From: Chara braunii
Taxonomy: Eukaryota; Streptophyta; Charophyceae; Charales; Characeae
NCBI GenBank assembly: GCA_003427395.1
Contig: BFEA01000073.1
Span: 2,484,547-2,514,946, forward strand
Length of the DNA stretch: 30,400 nucleotides
Reading direction: 5' to 3'
The position numbers and the translations under genes were made by a program. Positions 11,101 to 21,022 of the stretch are shown here, in pieces (within the stretch, counting starts at the first letter, position 1; every line of letters begins with the position of its first letter). The notes beneath the pieces were generated by a model. It was not told where the DNA came from, searched no databases, and worked only from the letters and a program-made list of their open reading frames with translations.

Positions 11101-12439
11101 CTGATTAAACTAGGATTAAAAATATTTTATCTCCTCACTGGTGCGCTTGCCGGTGACTTGCGCGTACGTGCGAAGGATAACATCGACGACAATGCAGCTT
11201 CAAAACATTTTAGTAGGTCTGCGCGTCGCGCACTACACGCTTGTGTAGGTGTCCGCCAATACCAGACCCAACTTTGGGCCTAGCACTATTCGTTAATGGT
11301 ATCGGACTTCCAACCGACAGATTTAGGGATCAATACCAGCGAGCGATGGTGAAGGAGTATCGGAACAACTCGAACAAGTTGAGGGTCCAGCGGGGCTATT
11401 CCCCTTGGTTTTGCTGTCAGCGGCGTCGGGGTGGTATTAGCGGCCCATTTTTCTCGACCCTCGTTTTCTGACGATTAAAACTTAGAAAGTTATTTATTTA
11501 TTTACTGTCTTATTATTATCATTTTATGCCCGGGCGCAGTGGCTCGACAGCGGTCCAAGGCAATGTTAGGAGACCACAGCGGCGTCGCCGCAAGCTGCGG
11601 ATCGCGGTACTCTCCTCCACTTCGGTCTTCAAAGTTCGTATTTGAATATTTGCTATTACCACTAGGATTTGCACTAGGCCCATGCCTAGGTTTTGCAGCA
11701 GGCCCAAGCTCTCGGCCCCACGACAGGTTGTCTGTGTGGTAACTGCCTGTTGAGGGCTTGAGGTGGTGGCGAGCTCCCTTGGGTATAGGGGCGAAGACAT
11801 TCGTCGGACCGACCAATGATAGTTCTCTCTCCGCAGTTTCCTGTAGGATAGCCAAAACAAAAGGAGTAGTCCTACCACTCGACTGTGTGACCGAGTGCTA
11901 CGATGGAGGCAACGGGTACGAAAAGGGACGAGGAAGCAGTAGGGGGCGAGGGCTCGCAGCGGTGCTGTGTGCGGATCGGTCGTCGGACTTGGGTTTATGG
12001 GGCGAAAGACTGATCGAACTGACTAGTAGCTGGTCCCGTCAGCAGTCTCCCGCAGAACAGCCAGACTGGCTGAGTGCACCGGGCTGCACCGGTTGCTGTC
12101 GAGCGCTGTGCTGTGCGGACATTAGGACGAGTGGTGAGGTCTGGCGCAGCGCTGACCTCGAAATGAGGAGTATGACGACGATGAGCAGAAAGGGGTGGAG
12201 TGCGAAGACAGCAGGGGGAAGACGAACCTGGATGAAAATCGACGCAGCATGCATACAGTGCAGGGGGAAAAACAGGTGTGAAGGAGCGGACCAGAGGCAG
12301 GGCGAGGCTACGAAGAAAGAGAAAAGGGCGGAACGAACCTGACTGGGTTCTGCGCCAGGTGCATTCGAGGAAAGGAATGGTGGAGAGACGAGCCGGGCGC
12401 AGCTAGAAGAAGGCCAATCTTGAGAGACTCCAAGGATTT
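8195..12439 (+). other. Element 1 interior, no coding sequence recognised
   Basis: In an autonomous element this stretch would hold protease, RT, RNase H and integrase. I searched all frames for their hallmark motifs (DSGA, YxDD, HHCC, DDE, VADALSR) and saw none. The longer open frames here, near 11053-11471 and 11758-12342, have no domain I recognise and carry ordinary stop-poor GC-rich composition. I regard the stretch as non-coding. Confidence 0.6.
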
Positions 12440-12985
12440 GAGTGAGGGAAGATGATGAATGGGGGTTTTCAGACATCACAAATCCATTGGAGATGTTATA
12501 ATAGTGGAAGAATTAGTATAGGAAGAGATTAGCGAGAAAAAGTGTGAGCGGAGATATGGCGGAGGCTAGCTATGGTGGGAAGGAAAATCGTCTGGCTCAC
12601 CCGTTCCTTGATGAGAACGGGCAAGAGAAGCCTCGTCCGGGGAGTTTTTAGACATTGCGAATTGGATGGTTGGGTTAGAATTGGAGTTTGGTGGTTAGTT
12701 TTAGAGTTGTGTTAATAAGAGTGAGCGCGAAAGTGTCGGGAGCTAAGCTATGGTGGAGCGAAGAGAAGGGAGAATAGGAAATGCATATCTCCCTCGTTTT
12801 CGAACGGAATCGGGCGAGGGAGGGTTCGAATCGGGGGCTCTTAGGGCGGGCGACCTCGAATTCGTAGCTGGATGGGCATGAGAGTTAGTAGATTCTGAGT
12901 TAGTTGAAAAAAGGTACAGAGGGAGGAAAGCTTTGCAGTGAGAATGCATCTATCCGCGTTTTAGCGGAAGATTCATTCAACTTGT
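12440..12985 (+). repeat. Degenerate ~195-bp repeats, each with a hairpin
   Basis: Segments starting near 12455, 12640 and 12840 share scattered blocks: a G-rich run then TTTT(A/C)AGACAT, AGAGTTRTGTTAATA-like text, and GCTATGGTGG. Each carries a hairpin at a similar place: 12600-12606/12615-12621 (7 bp, CCCGTTC/GAACGGG), 12789-12796/12815-12822 (8 bp, CTCCCTCG/CGAGGGAG), and a short CCGC/GCGG pair near 12954-12967. Similarity is weak and judged by eye. Confidence 0.4.
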
Positions 12986-14929
12986 AGTATCAGTGGGGAT
13001 AGCGCGAGACCAGCCGCGGGTTGGAGGCTGTGTTGGGCGGGCGTTGTTTGTTGTCGTACCCACCGATATACTGCCTTCGTTAAGGTCGTGGGTGCTATCA
13101 GGTTGTGGCCGCTGCACTGCCTGCTTCGTTGGACCATTTGTAGATGACACAATGGTGACCGCCTTCTACAGTTCAGTGAACCACTTCCTGGTGCTGCGGG
13201 TGAAGGAGATTGAATGGACCCGGTCAGGTATTTGGGCTAGGTGCGTACATGTATGAAGCTATGCTCTTTCATTCCCTGTCAAATTCGGGGCGGTCGCTAT
13301 CTGCTCCGTGGTTGTGCTTGCTATGACCATTTGCACTAGTTCGTTGTAATCGTCATGGCCTTCGAGTTGAGCCCATCACTCCCCACTTTTAGGTCACAGG
13401 TGGTCTTCTTCGTGGTCAGCTCATAAACGCAGTTGCCTCCAATTCGTCACCACCTGTGTTATTATGTCGAGTAGGATAGTTGTGGTCATTACTTTAGCTT
13501 ATCGTGCTCCTCGCAGTCGGGGCCATCATGCCTGAAGTTGTAGTTTGGGCGGTGCTCTGTTGGATAATTACTGATGTTGCGGTGCTTGCGAGCGGCACTG
13601 CATTGCTTTAGGGGCTGTTACGGTTCTTATTCCGTTGCTGCAGTTAGCTCAGCCGCCTAGAGTACTGCAGGGGAGCAACGGGGGTTTAAGAACTCGATAA
13701 CTGGTTGGTACGTTACTCAACTTAATAAATGGAGTGATTGAAAGCGAGCAGCGGGGCTTGGAGATTGGATAGTTGGCTGAGACACAATTCGTCCTTATCG
13801 AACGAGGTAGCCAAGAGAGAGTTACGAGATTTATCTGGCTATTCACCGTCGGTCAGAGTAATTGGAGGCAAGCGGCAAGGGCACAAATTCACCTATTAGC
13901 TGCGCGTTGCCCTTTTTATCAATAGGGGTGATGTGACGCAAGCTGCAGACCGAAGACCTATCTGCTGGCCAGTATGTCGCTCATCATCCAAACCAGAGCG
14001 GCTTAAGCCCAGCGACGGGTGGGGCACTTATAAAATCTCGGAGAGAGCGGCTTAGTCGGTATCTGAGGGTGTTCTGCTTGCTGCATGGTTGGCTAGACCA
14101 CGCTGCCATTCTGTTGCTGCGTGAGAGAGAGGAGGCCAAGGCATTTCCGACCACGGGTGTTGAGAGAGACTGAGCTAATTGACGAGGGTTTATTGCGACA
14201 AAATGGGGGATCGAGAAAGTAGTCAACGACTGGTGACTTAACTTCTGATTGGCCAAGCTGCTGCGCACGGCTCCTGGACGCGATGTGTCGGTAGATTGCT
14301 GTTACATTCTTACTTAAGTATAATAATCGTGAATGGTTACTATGACTTGGGGGAATGACTAAGCAACAATAAGAGGGTTATTGTTGTGGATTGGAGGGTT
14401 GTCAGAAAATCAATACTCAACAGTTTGACTTTGGCTTGTTCAACGGTTGCGTATTTTGACTGCCATTGCGGGGCCCTCAGGGGATGAAAGACAACAAGAC
14501 CCTCTCCTGCAAGTTGAGTTTGTCCCCCTCCTGTATCTCGAGCGTATGAAACCCCTTATCTTATGTCCTTCTTGCTTTAAGTCTAATCTTGTTCAGAGAG
14601 GAAGGCGGTAGGCGGGATTGCAACCCGTAGGACCGCAGCAAGACATTGTTGGGAGTCTGCCCACCGATTGTGGGAGCTTTGCCAGGATTCAAGCGGAGTT
14701 ATGGAGGCAGGGAATTGAAAGGTAACCATTGCTTTCCCTATATAAACCCAGTTATAACCTTTACCTGTACTTCTTGCTATGGTTGACTGAGTATACTTCC
14801 TGCATCCCTACTGTGACTTTATGTTTGGCTTTCAGGATGCAAACCAGACTTATTAAAGGAATGATTGTTCAAGTTCAGTTTCAGTTTTGTTTTGTTGACC
14901 AAAAGTAGATTGTGAAAAGGGGTTGCATC
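12986..14929 (+). other. Element 1 interior, nothing recognised
   Basis: No protein domain, RNA gene or tandem repeat identified. Small open frames (for example 12993-13256 plus and 13984-14268 minus) have no recognisable features. Confidence 0.5.
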
Positions 14930-14950
14930 AAGGGGGAAGATGAGAGAAGG
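14930..14950 (+). promoter_or_regulatory. Candidate polypurine tract of element 1
   Basis: A 21-base purine run with a single T (AGGGGGAAGATGAGAGAAGG from 14931) is followed at 14952 by TG. Polypurine tracts prime plus-strand synthesis just 5' of the 3' LTR. If this one is real, the right LTR would begin at 14952, be about 3.4 kb long and include the hairpin array. The missing start of the left LTR prevents a direct test here. Confidence 0.3.
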
Positions 14951-14968
14951 TTGTATTGTCTACGCTTA

Positions 14969-15708
14969 ACTGGGTCAACCAAGGTTGGGAGGATCTCCAT
15001 AAGATTGGAGGGCCCAGTGCTATGTTTATTTTCGATTGTCTGGAGGACCAGACAGGTTCCCATAAGATTGGGTGGTCTGGTTGCTTTGACTTGCAAGGGC
15101 TATTTGTGTTTGACTTTCAGGGACTAAGCATTTTTCCATAAGATTGGATGGCTTGGTTGCCTTATTTCGTTTGAGTTTTTCTTATGTTTTATTGGTTTCT
15201 GAAAGAGAGTTGGGTACTTTCCATAAGATTGGATGACTCTAGCCCTCTTTGTTTTGTTCTGAGGGGAATTCAAACGAAGGACTAGACAGATTCCCATAAG
15301 ATTGGGTGCTCTAGTCCGGAGCCACGTACATGTTATAACCAAAGAGATAAATTTATTTATATTTTTATACTATTTTTATTTATAAATAGGCTAGTCATAT
15401 ATTTTTCCATAAGATTGGATGGTCTGCCTATAAGTTATCACTAACCGAAATGAGTATGAATTAAGAATAAACTTGTGGTAAAAAGGGGCAGGTTGAACCT
15501 TAATTTAAGATGATTGGTTCAGTCATATGTTACCTTAAAAGACTAAGTGCAGGTAATTACATATAACTTGGATACTTAAACAGTTCAAGGCGACTAGGTT
15601 GGACAGCCTAGTCATATGCCCAAGGAAGAGAAAAGTTGTAGTGCCCTGTGTTTGTGTATATCCAATGGTTGAGCTAGGCAGGTTTCCATAAGATTGGATG
15701 ATCTAGCT
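14969..15708 (+). repeat. Array of seven hairpins with conserved TAAGAT loop
   Basis: The 12-base core CCATAAGATTGG occurs seven times on the plus strand: 14997-15008, 15060-15071, 15136-15147, 15221-15232, 15294-15305, 15407-15418 and 15686-15697. The core folds on itself (CCA/TGG around TAAGAT). Its flanking base pair is T-A in five copies and C-G in two, always complementary. Outside it each copy has a second stem with copy-specific sequence: 14969-14976/15011-15018, 15047-15053/15075-15081, 15123-15129/15151-15157, 15206-15210/15236-15240, 15279-15286/15310-15317, 15386-15391/15426-15431 and 15672-15678/15702-15708. Stems are 5-8 bp with few G-U pairs. Role unknown; an RNA signal or recombination structure is possible. 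Confidence 0.8.
15592..15613 (+). repeat. Simple hairpin lacking the array core
   Basis: A perfect 7-bp inverted repeat, GACTAGG (15592-15598) and CCTAGTC (15607-15613), with an 8-base loop. It lies between array copies six and seven but does not contain the TAAGAT core. Confidence 0.6.
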
Positions 15709-16030
15709 TTACGCCTTATGTAAGTTAGGTATAAGGGACAAATTATGGAAAAAAACATGAACTATTGTTTGATAGGGGTAACTTTGGGCTGGTGAGAATA
15801 CTTACCTTTGTGGTTTGGCTTTGCATGTGTCTGAGTGAGATCATTACTTAGTCTGAGTTTCAGTTTGATAGGTAGTCAGTTTAGTTGCTCGCCACGTGCT
15901 ACAGCGATAGGAGTTGGTTCAATTCCTGCATTTTCTGAGTAAAGTTTTTTTAGTTAGGTCAATTTTCGCATTTTCTAGGATCATTTGTTATACTTGGTGT
16001 TGTATAAATCTTAGTAACATACCTTCTCTA

Positions 16031-16645
16031 CAGGAAGCGCTGCCGAAATTTCTGCAAATTTAAGGAGTAAGTCAAAATTTAACTTTTCAAAGTTCAATTT
16101 ATCTAATTTTTATATATGGCTTAGTAAAAGTTTGGAAAGTCTCATTTTCTAAATGAAGTGCTGCCCAAATTTTTACTAATTCAGAGAGTTAAACAAAATT
16201 GAACCTTAAGCAGTCTAAAGTTATTTTCGATTTTGAACTTTGTATAAATCCTGAAATAACATTTTTCTAAAGGGAGTGCTACCGGAATTTTTACAAATTT
16301 AAGGGGTTAGTTAAAATTTGTCTTAGTTGAACTCAAGTTTTATGTTTTTGAGTTCTTAGCCGACTTAGTATAAATCTCGGAAGTCTACTTTTCTAAAGGA
16401 AATGCTGCGTAAATTTTTGCTAATTCAGGGAGTTGAACAAAATTTGACTTTCTAGAATTAAAGATTATTTCAGTTTTTCATATTTGGGTTAATATAAATT
16501 CCGAAAAGCCACTTTTCGTACAGGAAGCGCTGCCGAAAGTTTTCTTAATTTAAAGGAGTTAGATTATATTTTGACAGGTGACGATTCTGACAAATCCATT
16601 ATGAATAGGGGAGACTCTGTCAAAGGTCTGCCTTCTCTTTGGACA
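16031..16645 (+). repeat. Five ~120-bp tandem units in the right LTR region
   Basis: Units begin near 16031, 16151, 16269, 16394 and 16521, each opening with a form of AGGAAGCGCTGCCGAAATTT and continuing through an AATTTAAGGAGTTAG-like segment to a Phe/Lys-rich AT stretch. Spacing is 119-127 bases. The left LTR retains only units four and five (about 1995 and 2121). Confidence 0.8.
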
Positions 16646-17840
16646 CTCGCTTAGAGGTGGACTTAACCTTAGTTGGCATATAGTTTTTGAATAAAAATGT
16701 GCTATGGAGATTCATTCCCCATACACTGATGATGTAGCTTGAGCGTTAACCTGGCTTATGATACAGGCCTTCTTTGGACGTTCGATTCAGGATTTGGGCT
16801 AGTTTCAACTTGATTCTACAAGGATCATCTTGTGTAATCACTGATAACAGGTCGGTTGCTGATTCGTCGATTTACGACCCAACTCCAAGTCACTCTTGTC
16901 ACTCAACCTAAAGGCTTTAATCCTGTGGTTTAAATTATTTCGTTGTGTTTTTACCCGGACTTTATTGAATGACCATTTAACAAAGATACTGAGTATTTTA
17001 TTTTGAGGAGTTGCACAAAGAGTAAGGCTTGTATCGCTAAAGTAAGGGGTATGAGAGCTGAGAATGGTTGAAGTTAACCCTGTGTAGTGCGTGGACTTGG
17101 TTGAATCTTTGATGTGATTTTAGGTACGTTTGTGGTTCAGACTCTCGATTTGACTGTCTGTGATCACATAAATATATATGGCTGAGAGGAGTCCCACTGT
17201 GACTGTGAGAAGTGATCGTCCTATATTATAACCCTCTTATATATGTACATATATATGCCTTGAGTGTTCGCGCGGCCTATTGTGATCGTGCGTGAGAGAT
17301 AAACAGATTATGCTTTGAGAGGAAAGGGAGACCTCCTTTTATCCTTTGCTTTTTAGGGTTATTATAGTTGGACGTTGCAGTCTGTGACAACTGTTAAAGT
17401 TAAACCCCTTGAGTTCTCTCCAGGCCCTGGAGGATGGAGTTGGTCTCCAGGGCGATAAGAAACGAATGCCACCACATGTATGAACCTTTGTATCACCCAC
17501 TCTCTGCAAGGTGCAGAAGAGGGTGTGGTTCTCAACCGCACTTGGAAGTTGTCCAACGTCGAGAGATTAACCCCTCAGGGGGTGTGTCAGCCGACACTTG
17601 AGTGTCGAATGCGACCCTCAAGATTATCGAAGACCACACGATTATGGGTACTCCATAGTACACCATCATTGCGACCGCTTGCGTAAGCTTGCATTGTGAG
17701 TCAATATGAATTAGCCCTTCGTCCGCGCGGTTTTATCCTAAGTCTCACGCGCGTCGCCTATCCGATTTTCGCGTCGGAAGGTTATGGGATGATTATAGAA
17801 GAGACTAGGATTGCTTGTGTTGTTTGTTGTGTGTCGTTTC

Positions 17841-17871
<31 letters not shown>

Positions 17872-18319
17872 TTATAAGTGTGGTGTGACACGTGGTGAGT
17901 GAGATACGTCCTAGTCGACTGACGACGAGCTGCGCTTGGGACTTCAGCCCCCCCCAGTGCGTCGGTTCGTGTGCAGGTCCGGTAGAGGCATGGGACCACG
18001 CGTACCCCCTATGCTACAGCGTACAAGAAACACCCTCGGCTGGTCCACCTCTGCGATTGCAACTGATTAGCTTTTGTACTGTGGACTGGTAACTCGGGGG
18101 GGATACGCCCACCGAAGGGAGGTGACAGCTCCCCCTGGTGGAGGTAAGTTGTACCTCGCGTTGGCCCTATCCTGTCGTCGGGGCTCGCGAGAGGTATGGC
18201 TGGCGCACTCAGCCGGAGCGACTTGCAGAAGCTTCAAGTGTATCGAGAGTAGACCAACTGCTGCGTGACGCGGCCGGGGGGGTCCCGCCGTGTGCGGTGA
18301 GGGACCGATGCGCTCGACA
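16387..18319 (+). repeat. Right (3') LTR of element 1 (region matching left LTR)
   Basis: Direct-repeat partner of 1986-4037, ending in the same GCGCTCGACA. The true LTR start is further left, either before the first tandem unit at 16031 or at 14952 if the candidate polypurine tract is right. It contains a longer GT microsatellite than the left copy (about 17840-17868). The base after its end, 18320, is already inside the left LTR of element 2. Confidence 0.8.
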
Positions 18320-18457
18320 CCGTGTTGGTTATTCATTCAGTTGTTCGTTCATTTATTGATGTGGACTGGACCTTCACTCAGCTGTTGCTTCTCGTGTGTG
18401 TCCATCTCTTTTCTTTCTCTCACCATCTCTGCACGTGCCCTCCGCACTTGCGTCACA
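18320..18457 (+). repeat. Remnant 5' LTR of element 2
   Basis: It aligns with the last 136 bases of the 3' LTR (28594-28729), both ending in GCGTCACA. It starts at an internal LTR position directly after the CA end of element 1, as expected if element 1 inserted into this LTR. Confidence 0.85.
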
Positions 18458-18458
18458 T

Positions 18459-18472
18459 TGGTATCGAAGCGG
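18459..18472 (+). promoter_or_regulatory. Primer-binding site of element 2, iMet-like
   Basis: TGGTATCGAAGCGG lies one base after the LTR end. It resembles the TGGTATCAGAGC site complementary to initiator tRNA-Met used by many plant LTR elements, with a changed middle. The match is partial, so the tRNA assignment is tentative. Confidence 0.6.
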
Positions 18473-18933
18473 AGTCTCGAAGCTCTGCTACCTCCCTCCC
18501 TCCCTCTCCCGCTATCCCACCATCCCAGATAGCTATCTCCAAGCTTGTGTCTATAGCGTCACCTGGTCTGTTGATGCGACCAGATACATTTATCGTCCAA
18601 GTTGGCGCCTTTCTTCTCGGTAATCTGGACGTCGGCGCCACTTCAACTGCTATTGATCTACCACACGTTGCTGACACCGACGCTTGTCCACCGCCCGGAT
18701 TATGGTGATCTCGACAATCTACCGCTGATAGTGCTATGAGAAGTTCATCGAACCTTACCATTTCGAGGAAAGAGAAACCGCAACAAGGTTTCCGTAAGCG
18801 AATTTGTGGAAGGATCACTGATCCCCCCCCCCCGCACCTTTTTCCCCTGCGACTTCCCCCTTTTGCCCGTGCTTGAGCTCGTTAGCCCACCCCCTCCTCC
18901 TCCATCCACCCCGATCCCGCTGCCCCCCCTGCC
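18473..18933 (+). other. Leader of element 2, left of the gap
   Basis: CT/C-rich untranslated leader with several C homopolymers just before the gap. No protein similarity. Open frames that run into the Ns are artefacts. Confidence 0.6.
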
Positions 18934-19703
18934 NNNNNNNNNNNNNNNNNNNNNNNNNNNNNNNNNNNNNNNNNNNNNNNNNNNNNNNNNNNNNNNNNNN
19001 NNNNNNNNNNNNNNNNNNNNNNNNNNNNNNNNNNNNNNNNNNNNNNNNNNNNNNNNNNNNNNNNNNNNNNNNNNNNNNNNNNNNNNNNNNNNNNNNNNNN
19101 NNNNNNNNNNNNNNNNNNNNNNNNNNNNNNNNNNNNNNNNNNNNNNNNNNNNNNNNNNNNNNNNNNNNNNNNNNNNNNNNNNNNNNNNNNNNNNNNNNNN
19201 NNNNNNNNNNNNNNNNNNNNNNNNNNNNNNNNNNNNNNNNNNNNNNNNNNNNNNNNNNNNNNNNNNNNNNNNNNNNNNNNNNNNNNNNNNNNNNNNNNNN
19301 NNNNNNNNNNNNNNNNNNNNNNNNNNNNNNNNNNNNNNNNNNNNNNNNNNNNNNNNNNNNNNNNNNNNNNNNNNNNNNNNNNNNNNNNNNNNNNNNNNNN
19401 NNNNNNNNNNNNNNNNNNNNNNNNNNNNNNNNNNNNNNNNNNNNNNNNNNNNNNNNNNNNNNNNNNNNNNNNNNNNNNNNNNNNNNNNNNNNNNNNNNNN
19501 NNNNNNNNNNNNNNNNNNNNNNNNNNNNNNNNNNNNNNNNNNNNNNNNNNNNNNNNNNNNNNNNNNNNNNNNNNNNNNNNNNNNNNNNNNNNNNNNNNNN
19601 NNNNNNNNNNNNNNNNNNNNNNNNNNNNNNNNNNNNNNNNNNNNNNNNNNNNNNNNNNNNNNNNNNNNNNNNNNNNNNNNNNNNNNNNNNNNNNNNNNNN
19701 NNN
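18934..19703. other. Assembly gap (770 N)
   Basis: Unresolved bases. The left edge is C-rich and the right edge is a run of 30 A (19704-19733), so the gap probably reflects a homopolymer or low-complexity region of the element 2 leader. Its true length may differ from 770. Confidence 0.98.

Positions 19704-19733
<30 letters not shown>
19704..19733. repeat. A30 homopolymer next to the gap
   Basis: Thirty consecutive A directly after the Ns. An Alu/SINE tail, a slippage tract and an assembly artefact are all possible; nothing nearby decides. Confidence 0.9.
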
Positions 19734-19736
<3 letters not shown>

Positions 19737-19904
19737 TTCAAAAAAATCTGAAAAAACGATATGTTATGGAGAAAAATAAATTAAACAAGATTTGCCTGAG
19801 CATTACAACCGAATTCCTTACCAAATTTGAAATAAAAATAAAATGCAGAAAACAAATACTAATAATAAAAATAAATAAAAATAAAAAGAGAATTAAATGT
19901 AGTG

Positions 19905-20258
19905 AGTGAGCGAGCATGTTTTCGACACGGCCATCGTTGGCGATTTTTCATTTTTTTTTTTTGGCATAGCTAAATGCCCTGAAAATTTACAGATGTGTAA
20001 CTCACGAAATACAAAACCCACTAAAAAAGTTCCAAAAAATAATAAAATTGTTTAGACCCTGAACTAAAGTGAAAACAAAAAGTGAAAAGTGAAAAAATAC
20101 GTGGGCGAGCACGTTTTGACACCGACATCTTTGGCGATTTTTAATTCTTATTTGGCTTAGCCAAATGACTTGAAAATTTACAGGCATGTACCTCACGTCA
20201 TAGAAAACTTACAAAAAACAATTCAGAAACAAATAGTTATTTTTAGGCCCCGAAATAT
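19905..20258 (+). repeat. ~195-bp tandem duplication in element 2 leader
   Basis: CGAGCATGTTTTCGACACGG at 19911 and CGAGCACGTTTTGACACCG at 20106 open two related units. They share GGCGATTTTT, GAAAATTTACAG, and CTCACG followed by similar A-rich tails. The copies are clearly diverged and the second is shorter. Confidence 0.7.
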
Positions 20259-20318
20259 TTTTTGGCGGGGGCCGAACGCCGTCAGGTTCGGACCCCGTAC
20301 GGGACCCCGAACGCCCAT

Positions 20319-20352
20319 ACGTACGGAGGTCTGCCCGGGGACCTCCGTACGT
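20319..20352 (+). repeat. Perfect 13-bp hairpin, GC-rich
   Basis: ACGTACGGAGGTC (20319-20331) and GACCTCCGTACGT (20340-20352) flank an 8-base loop. Just upstream, GTTCGG...CCGAAC forms a second inverted pair. It lies in the element 2 leader, ~670 bases before gag. Possible roles are dimerisation, packaging or translation control. The stretch 20353-21022 after it holds no recognisable gene. Confidence 0.7.
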
Positions 20353-21022
20353 ACGGGCTGGTGACCCTGCTTCTATTTTTATTTCAAATCGCTTTCAAAA
20401 AAAAATTAATTCCAAAAATACGTCAAGGAATTTTCCATTTTTAATTCAAAATTATCCTCTGCACTCATCTCTGCCTCTTCTTGTATCTCCCCGTTCGAAA
20501 ATTTTTACGAATAGTTTTGCAATTTATTGAAATTTGCTTAAATTTTGCTTAAATTCTGAATTTACGTCCAAATAAATTTGGAATTTTATTTTGAATTTGT
20601 GATTGTCTTATACATGCTCTCCTCCACACCACACACCATTCTTTGAAAATTTCTTCTCATTTTCCTTGCTCCAATTGGAAATTTTCCCTTTCCACCCTCA
20701 ATCCGATTTTGAATTGTCTTGATTGAATTCCGGAAGTTCGCTAGAGCTCATTTCTACACGCATTCCCTTCTTGCCCCCCTTTCTGCATGCCAATCTGGTT
20801 CCCCGAGATAACCAGCAGCTCGTACTCTAAAATCGCGCTCGAGACGCCCGTGCCGCACACCGACTCGCTTGCTTTGACGCGTTAATCGCTGCCACTGAGC
20901 GCCCCCCCCCATCCAAATTCCCTCTCTTCATCGTCTTCATCCCCTGACTCTATGCAGAGTGTTGAGCTAGCGAGTCCCTCTGCTCCATCAGCGAAGGCCT
21001 TGCGTTCCTAGCTCGTGACACC

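Larger units (their letters stand above)
1986..18319 (+). mobile_element. Element 1: large gag-only LTR retrotransposon (~16.3 kb)
   Basis: Two direct repeats of about 2 kb (1986-4037 and 16387-18319) bound a ~12 kb interior. The left repeat ends in CA and is followed two bases later by a primer-binding site matching plant tRNA-Asp. The right repeat ends at the same CGACA (18315-18319). The interior holds one recognisable, decayed gag-like gene and no protease, RT, RNase H or integrase. Length, PBS type and gag-only content resemble Tat/Ogre-like and TR-GAG/LARD elements of plants. The left LTR has lost its 5' end. In a 110-base stretch of the LTR pair I counted about eight substitutions, so the insertion is old. 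Confidence 0.75.

Noticed and set aside
11525-11545. Alu-like text (CCGGGCGCAGTGGCTC)
   Set aside because: Similarity to a 7SL/Alu start ends after about 16 bases, with no right half, no A-tail and no A/B boxes. Chance match.
11502-12479. Several overlapping open frames on both strands (11758-12342 plus, 12039-12479 minus and others)
   Set aside because: GC-rich and stop-poor on both strands at once, with no domain or convincing start. Best read as chance frames in the element 1 interior.
12824-12840. tRNA B-box-like GGTTCGAATC
   Set aside because: No A box, no cloverleaf arms and no acceptor stem around it.
14969-15708. CRISPR-like regular repeats
   Set aside because: Spacing is irregular (about 63-280 bases), the core is only 12 bases and the flanks are self-complementary. 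The context is a eukaryotic retroelement with no cas genes.
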